Below are positions 60,825 through 64,000 of a DNA stretch of 64,000 nucleotides, one piece after another. Every line of letters starts with the position of its first letter. The stretch's first letter is position 1. A program made the translations under genes and the position numbers. The stretch comes from Diacronema lutheri. Its lineage: Eukaryota; Haptophyta; Pavlovophyceae; Pavlovales; Pavlovaceae. Below the pieces are notes generated by a model. The model was not told the origin of the DNA. It ran no database searches and saw nothing but the letters and a program-made list of their open reading frames with translations. The stretch covers positions 124,001 to 188,000 of the forward strand of contig JAGTXO010000015.1 of NCBI GenBank assembly GCA_019448385.1, written 5' to 3'.

Positions 60825-62254
60825 ATGGCGCGTGCACGGCGCGGCGCCTTGAGCAAGTTTTACGTCGTCGGTCGGCAGCCTGTGGAAGACGCGTTTGACG
60901 GCCCGATGTGGCCGGTGAGAGTGCCCGGCGTGCCGCGTGGTGAGCGCCTGCACGGCTTGCCGGGCTCGGCGCGCGCCCAGCCAGCCTCCCTCCATCCCGC
61001 CGCAAACCGTGCGTGCGCACCCCGCACACCCGGCGCTGCGCGGCGCGGCGCAGGCGCGAAAAACGAGGGCAGCGCGTGCTACACGACCGTCCTTATGCAA
61101 TCGCTCTTCGCCCTGAACATGCTCCGTGCGATGCTTCGCTCCGCTTCGCGCCGTGCCAACAGCGTCGAGAGGGCGCGTTTTCGGGACTTTGGCACGCTGA
61201 TCGAGGACACCAGGGCGCCGACACGGCTGTGTCTTGTGTCCGTCATCGACGTCATCTCGGGCCGTGGCGCGCGAAGGACGCCGCAGGATGCCGCTGAGTT
61301 CTTCCGGTTGCTGCTCGGCCGAGTGCCCGGGCTCGCTGCGGCCTTTGAAGCCGACACACGCGTCGGGCCAGTGCTCGAGCAGATCGCCGTGCCTTCAGAG
61401 GCCGGCGAGGGCATCGCCGTACTCGTCAGCGTCGGCGGCGATGCGGCGCGCGCGCTTGCACACGCTCTGGGGGGCGCCGCTGGGCCGCCGCGGGATCGCC
61501 ACACGAACGCGGGCCACTCGGGCGTGCTCACGCCAGCCAGCATTGCTGTCGAGGCGCCGCGCACGACGCGCGGCAATGGCTCGCAGTGCAAGAACAACCG
61601 CGCGCTCGTGTGCGCGCCGCGGCTGCTGCTCGGCGGGCGCGACCACCTCCCCGTCGCCGGCGTGGTGCACGTGGGCGAGGGGCCGATGAGCGGGCACCTT
61701 GTCGCCATCGTGCTCCGCAACGAGGCTTGGTTTCCGTGCGACGACTACAACGTGCGGCGGCGCGCACGGTCGCTCGGTGCCGCGACCGGCGGTCGAGCGC
61801 AGCCGCGACCGCCCCGTCCTCCCGCGCGGCACGCGCGCGTGGCCTGAAAGCTCGCGCGCGCGCCTGCCGCACGCACGCGCGTTGCCCGCGCAGATCTACA
61901 ACGTGCCTGAGTCCGACGCGCTGGCGTGGGCAAGTGGTGCGAGCATGCTCGTTCACAGCCGGCTCGACGTGGAGCCGTTGGACCCGGCGCTGGGCTCAGC
62001 GTCACCGCCGTCGGCCGCATCGCCTGCGTGGCCGAGCTCGGAGCCCGACGCGCCGACCTTGCCGGCAGCCTGGCCGCGGGTGCGGCAGATGGCAGCGGTG
62101 CCAACAGATGCGACGATCGGCATCGCGGAGACGGCTGCAGACATCTCTACGGCGGCGATCGGCCCAGCTGCGTGCGAGGCCCGCCAAGTTGTCTCCGTGA
62201 CGCGCGCATTGCCAACAGCGGTGAGTGCGTCCTCGTCTCCGGCGGCCGCTGTGC

Positions 62255-62285
<31 letters not shown>

Positions 62286-62500
62286 ACACACACACAACTC
62301 TCCCTACCTTCTTCCTCCTTTCGCACCTCGCACGCGCACGCCGTCCGCTGTCCGCTGTCCGCGGCCCAAATTGCCTTGCGGAAGCCGAGCAGGCAGAGCC
62401 CTGCTTGGATGGCTCCAGCGCGCATCTTGTGGATGGCGACGCTGTGGGCGAGCACGGACGCTCAAATGTGACCAGTGGCGCGCACGTGCACGTGCGCTAA
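60825..62500 (+). CDS. Ubiquitin-specific protease-like (peptidase C19), four exons
   Basis: The model has exons 60825-60939, 61054-61751, 61894-62220 and 62393-62500, giving 415 codons with the stop and frame kept at each junction. Introns begin GTGAGC, GTGCGG and GTGAGT and end CAG. After a short N-terminus, the catalytic Cys box reads GAKNEGSACYTTVLMQSLF (residues about 39-57). QDAAEFFRLLL follows, and the His box SGHLVAIVL is followed by FPCDDYN, matching the Cys/His/Asp arrangement of USP deubiquitinases. The domain is small and lacks obvious zinc-binding inserts. The C-terminal exons are Ala/Pro-rich with no known domain. The family call is firm on motifs; the substrate is unknown and activity is untested. 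The gene straddles the last base that can be compared with the left arm. Confidence 0.7.
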
Positions 62501-62859
62501 CTGGACGTCGAGCGTGTGCGCCTTGTCCGCACGTGTGCACTCACGTGCGTCTGCGGCGATCTGCCCGGCGTAGTAGTCCGCGCGCGCGGGAGCCGCGTCG
62601 GCAGTAGGAGCAGGATAACGTACTTGCGCCTGACGAGGACGGCGAGAAGTGCGGCTTTTCGCTCGGGGTCTACCATGCCGCCGAGGTTGGCGCTGGCGCG
62701 CGTGAGGCAGTCGGAGCGCGCTGGGCCCGGGTTGAAGGCCTCACCCCGGGGGACGGGAGGATTCAAGGCGCCGAGCCGCTGCGGGTGCGGCGGGAGGCCC
62801 CGGGCGGGTGTGCTAATGCGGCTCGATGGCCGCCTGCCGGGGGGGGGGGGGGGGGGGGG

Positions 62860-62892
<33 letters not shown>

Positions 62893-63293
62893 GTTGGGCC
62901 GCCCGCGGAAACGGAGGTGAGCGTGTGGGAGCGGCGCGCGTCGGCGCGCGCGGCTGGCGTGCAGCACGGATAAGTCTTGTGTGGACTTCGCGGGGCGGAT
63001 CCCGGTGCAGGGATTGCCGACGTAGGCCGCGAGCGCGAGCAGGGCGGGGATGAAGACGGATGATGGGGTTGGGGCCAAGGCCGCCGCACCCGCAGCTATC
63101 ACGGTGGCAGCGACCGCCACGGTCAGTGCGAGGCTCGCGTGGCCGCTGCGCGGGCAGCTCGCCCGCCAGGTCCAGGAGGGCCGGCCTGCGGCCTCAGTGC
63201 CCAGCGTTGGGCATGTCAGCGTCTGCGTCTGCGGGCCCGCCACTGCGATGGCGCATTGAGCCTGGCGCACCAAAACGCAATCGGTCCGCCGAT

Positions 63294-63332
<39 letters not shown>

Positions 63333-64000
63333 CGAGGCGTGCGCGGGGGCTTGGGGTGGGCTCCGGGTGCCGGCGCTGTGCCAGCGGCGGGCTTGGTTGA
63401 CGCCGTCTCGCCGGGGCCCTTGCGCCTTGCGGCGCGAGCGTCGCGGAGGGGCGTCGGCTGCGCTGGCTCCGCGTCGGCGGTGGCGTGGGGCAGGCTCTTG
63501 TGGAGGGCGGAGCGCTCGCGCACGAGTCGGTTGCCAAGGCGGGCTGTCTGCGTGCCGTTGGGCTGCGCTTGGGCAGGTAGGACCTGCGGCCTCGGGGGCG
63601 GGCGGGTTTTCGTGTTGGGCCAGGCGGCAACGCGCACCGGCCGTGTTCGCGGCCGGCAGGCGGACGTCCGCAGCGGGGCGGAGAATGCGGGTGAAGCGCT
63701 TGCACGGGCGCGGTTCGCACCTGGCGGCCAGGCGATCACGAACCGTTGGGTCGCCCGGCTGTTTGGTGGAGCCGAGGGCAGCAAGGATAGCGAGCTTGGC
63801 CGCCTCATCGGTGACGAGCGGCACTGTTGCCCAGCTCTGTACCTCGAAGCCCTGGATGTGCAGGCGTCGGGGAAGTTCCCGGCAGCGTCGCCTGCGTCCG
63901 TCGAGAGGCGGACCGAAGTCGCGCCCGTGCCCCCGTTGGCGACACCGAGCTCTCGCTCGTTCACACCGGCCCGCCGACGCGGGCGCGTGGTGCGCGCGCG
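62501..64000. other. Unassigned flank outside the right arm, with G-runs
   Basis: No gene recognised with confidence. It contains G-runs at 62839-62861 plus 62863-62891 (one A between) and 38 G at 63295-63332. The best coding candidate is on the minus strand about 63880-63630, where WATVPLVTDEAAKLAILAAL and RLAARCEPRPCKRFTRIL look less random; it could be an exon of a gene crossing the region, but I found no family or reliable ends. Confidence 0.35.

Larger units (their letters stand above)
53479..62329. repeat. Right arm of large inverted repeat (uninterrupted)
   Basis: This is the reverse complement of the left arm, about 8.85 kb, beginning at the TATATA at 53479-53484 and matched to the first base of the window at 62329. 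It has no Copia insertion: the CACGG target occurs once, on the minus strand near 53903-53907. It carries the same genes as the left arm in mirror orientation. The protease gene at its outer end continues to 62500, so the duplicated tract probably continues past 62329 and its real outer limit is hidden by the window edge on the other side. Confidence 0.95.

Noticed and set aside
62254-62296. Poly-C plus CA repeat as a replication origin
   Set aside because: It is within an intron of the protease gene and is simply a microsatellite whose mirror copy has a different length.
1-62329. The inverted arms as a pure assembly fold-back artefact
   Set aside because: The arms differ by substitutions, homopolymer lengths and a complete Copia insertion with target duplication, which a folded single sequence would not show. 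A mis-join of two real copies is still possible.

Overview
The window reads as nuclear DNA of a GC-rich unicellular alga. Single-copy eukaryotic genes (eIF2-gamma, ADP/ATP carrier, SAPS/PP6R, CDC26, DNAJC21/JJJ1-like) are split by short introns of the form GTGCGCG...GCGCAG, some with GC-AG ends. They sit beside RWP-RK factors, a FAD4/Kua-type desaturase and EF-hand/plastid-like proteins. Very high GC, (GC)n-rich introns, GC-AG splicing and RWP-RK genes together suggest a haptophyte, perhaps Pavlovales; this is an inference, and other GC-rich algae remain possible.

Layout. Two inverted arms of about 8.85 kb (left 1-13679, interrupted by a Copia element at 8428-13251; right 53479-62329) flank a 39.8 kb core (13680-53478). 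The left arm reaches the window edge and may be longer. Each arm holds, from outside in: a ubiquitin-specific-protease gene, a small hypothetical ORF, a PIF1/Helitron-type helicase with a possible ssDNA-binding N-domain, a small membrane protein, a nested palindrome made of two 320-bp inverted-repeat elements with TGTAGGG ends, a divergent pair of hypothetical ORFs, and a 420-bp segment ending at TATATA. The right arm keeps the empty Copia target site, so that insertion came after the duplication.

Core, left to right: F-box membrane protein (-); phospholipase A2-like gene 1 (+); FAD4/Kua desaturase (-); zinc-finger fragment (+); RWP-RK 1 with a GAF-like N-terminus and polyQ (+); Y_phosphatase3 (+) overlapping a SEL1/MYND ORF (+); eIF2-gamma (+); ADP/ATP carrier (+); DNAJC21-like (+) tail to tail with a double RWP-RK gene (-); SAPS/PP6R (-) head to head with an EF-hand gene (+); a coiled-coil protein (+); a small ORF (-); phospholipase A2-like gene 2 (+); CDC26 (+); a J-domain membrane protein (-) head to head with a GRPLPYALD repeat protein (+); and an SLC38-like transporter (+) that ends exactly at the right arm. 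A short interspersed repeat recurs in the core, and long G/C homopolymers lie between genes and in introns.

The intron models given were built by eye. In every multi-exon model the exon lengths sum to a multiple of three and rejoin recognisable protein families. The last 1.5 kb (62501-64000) holds little I can identify.
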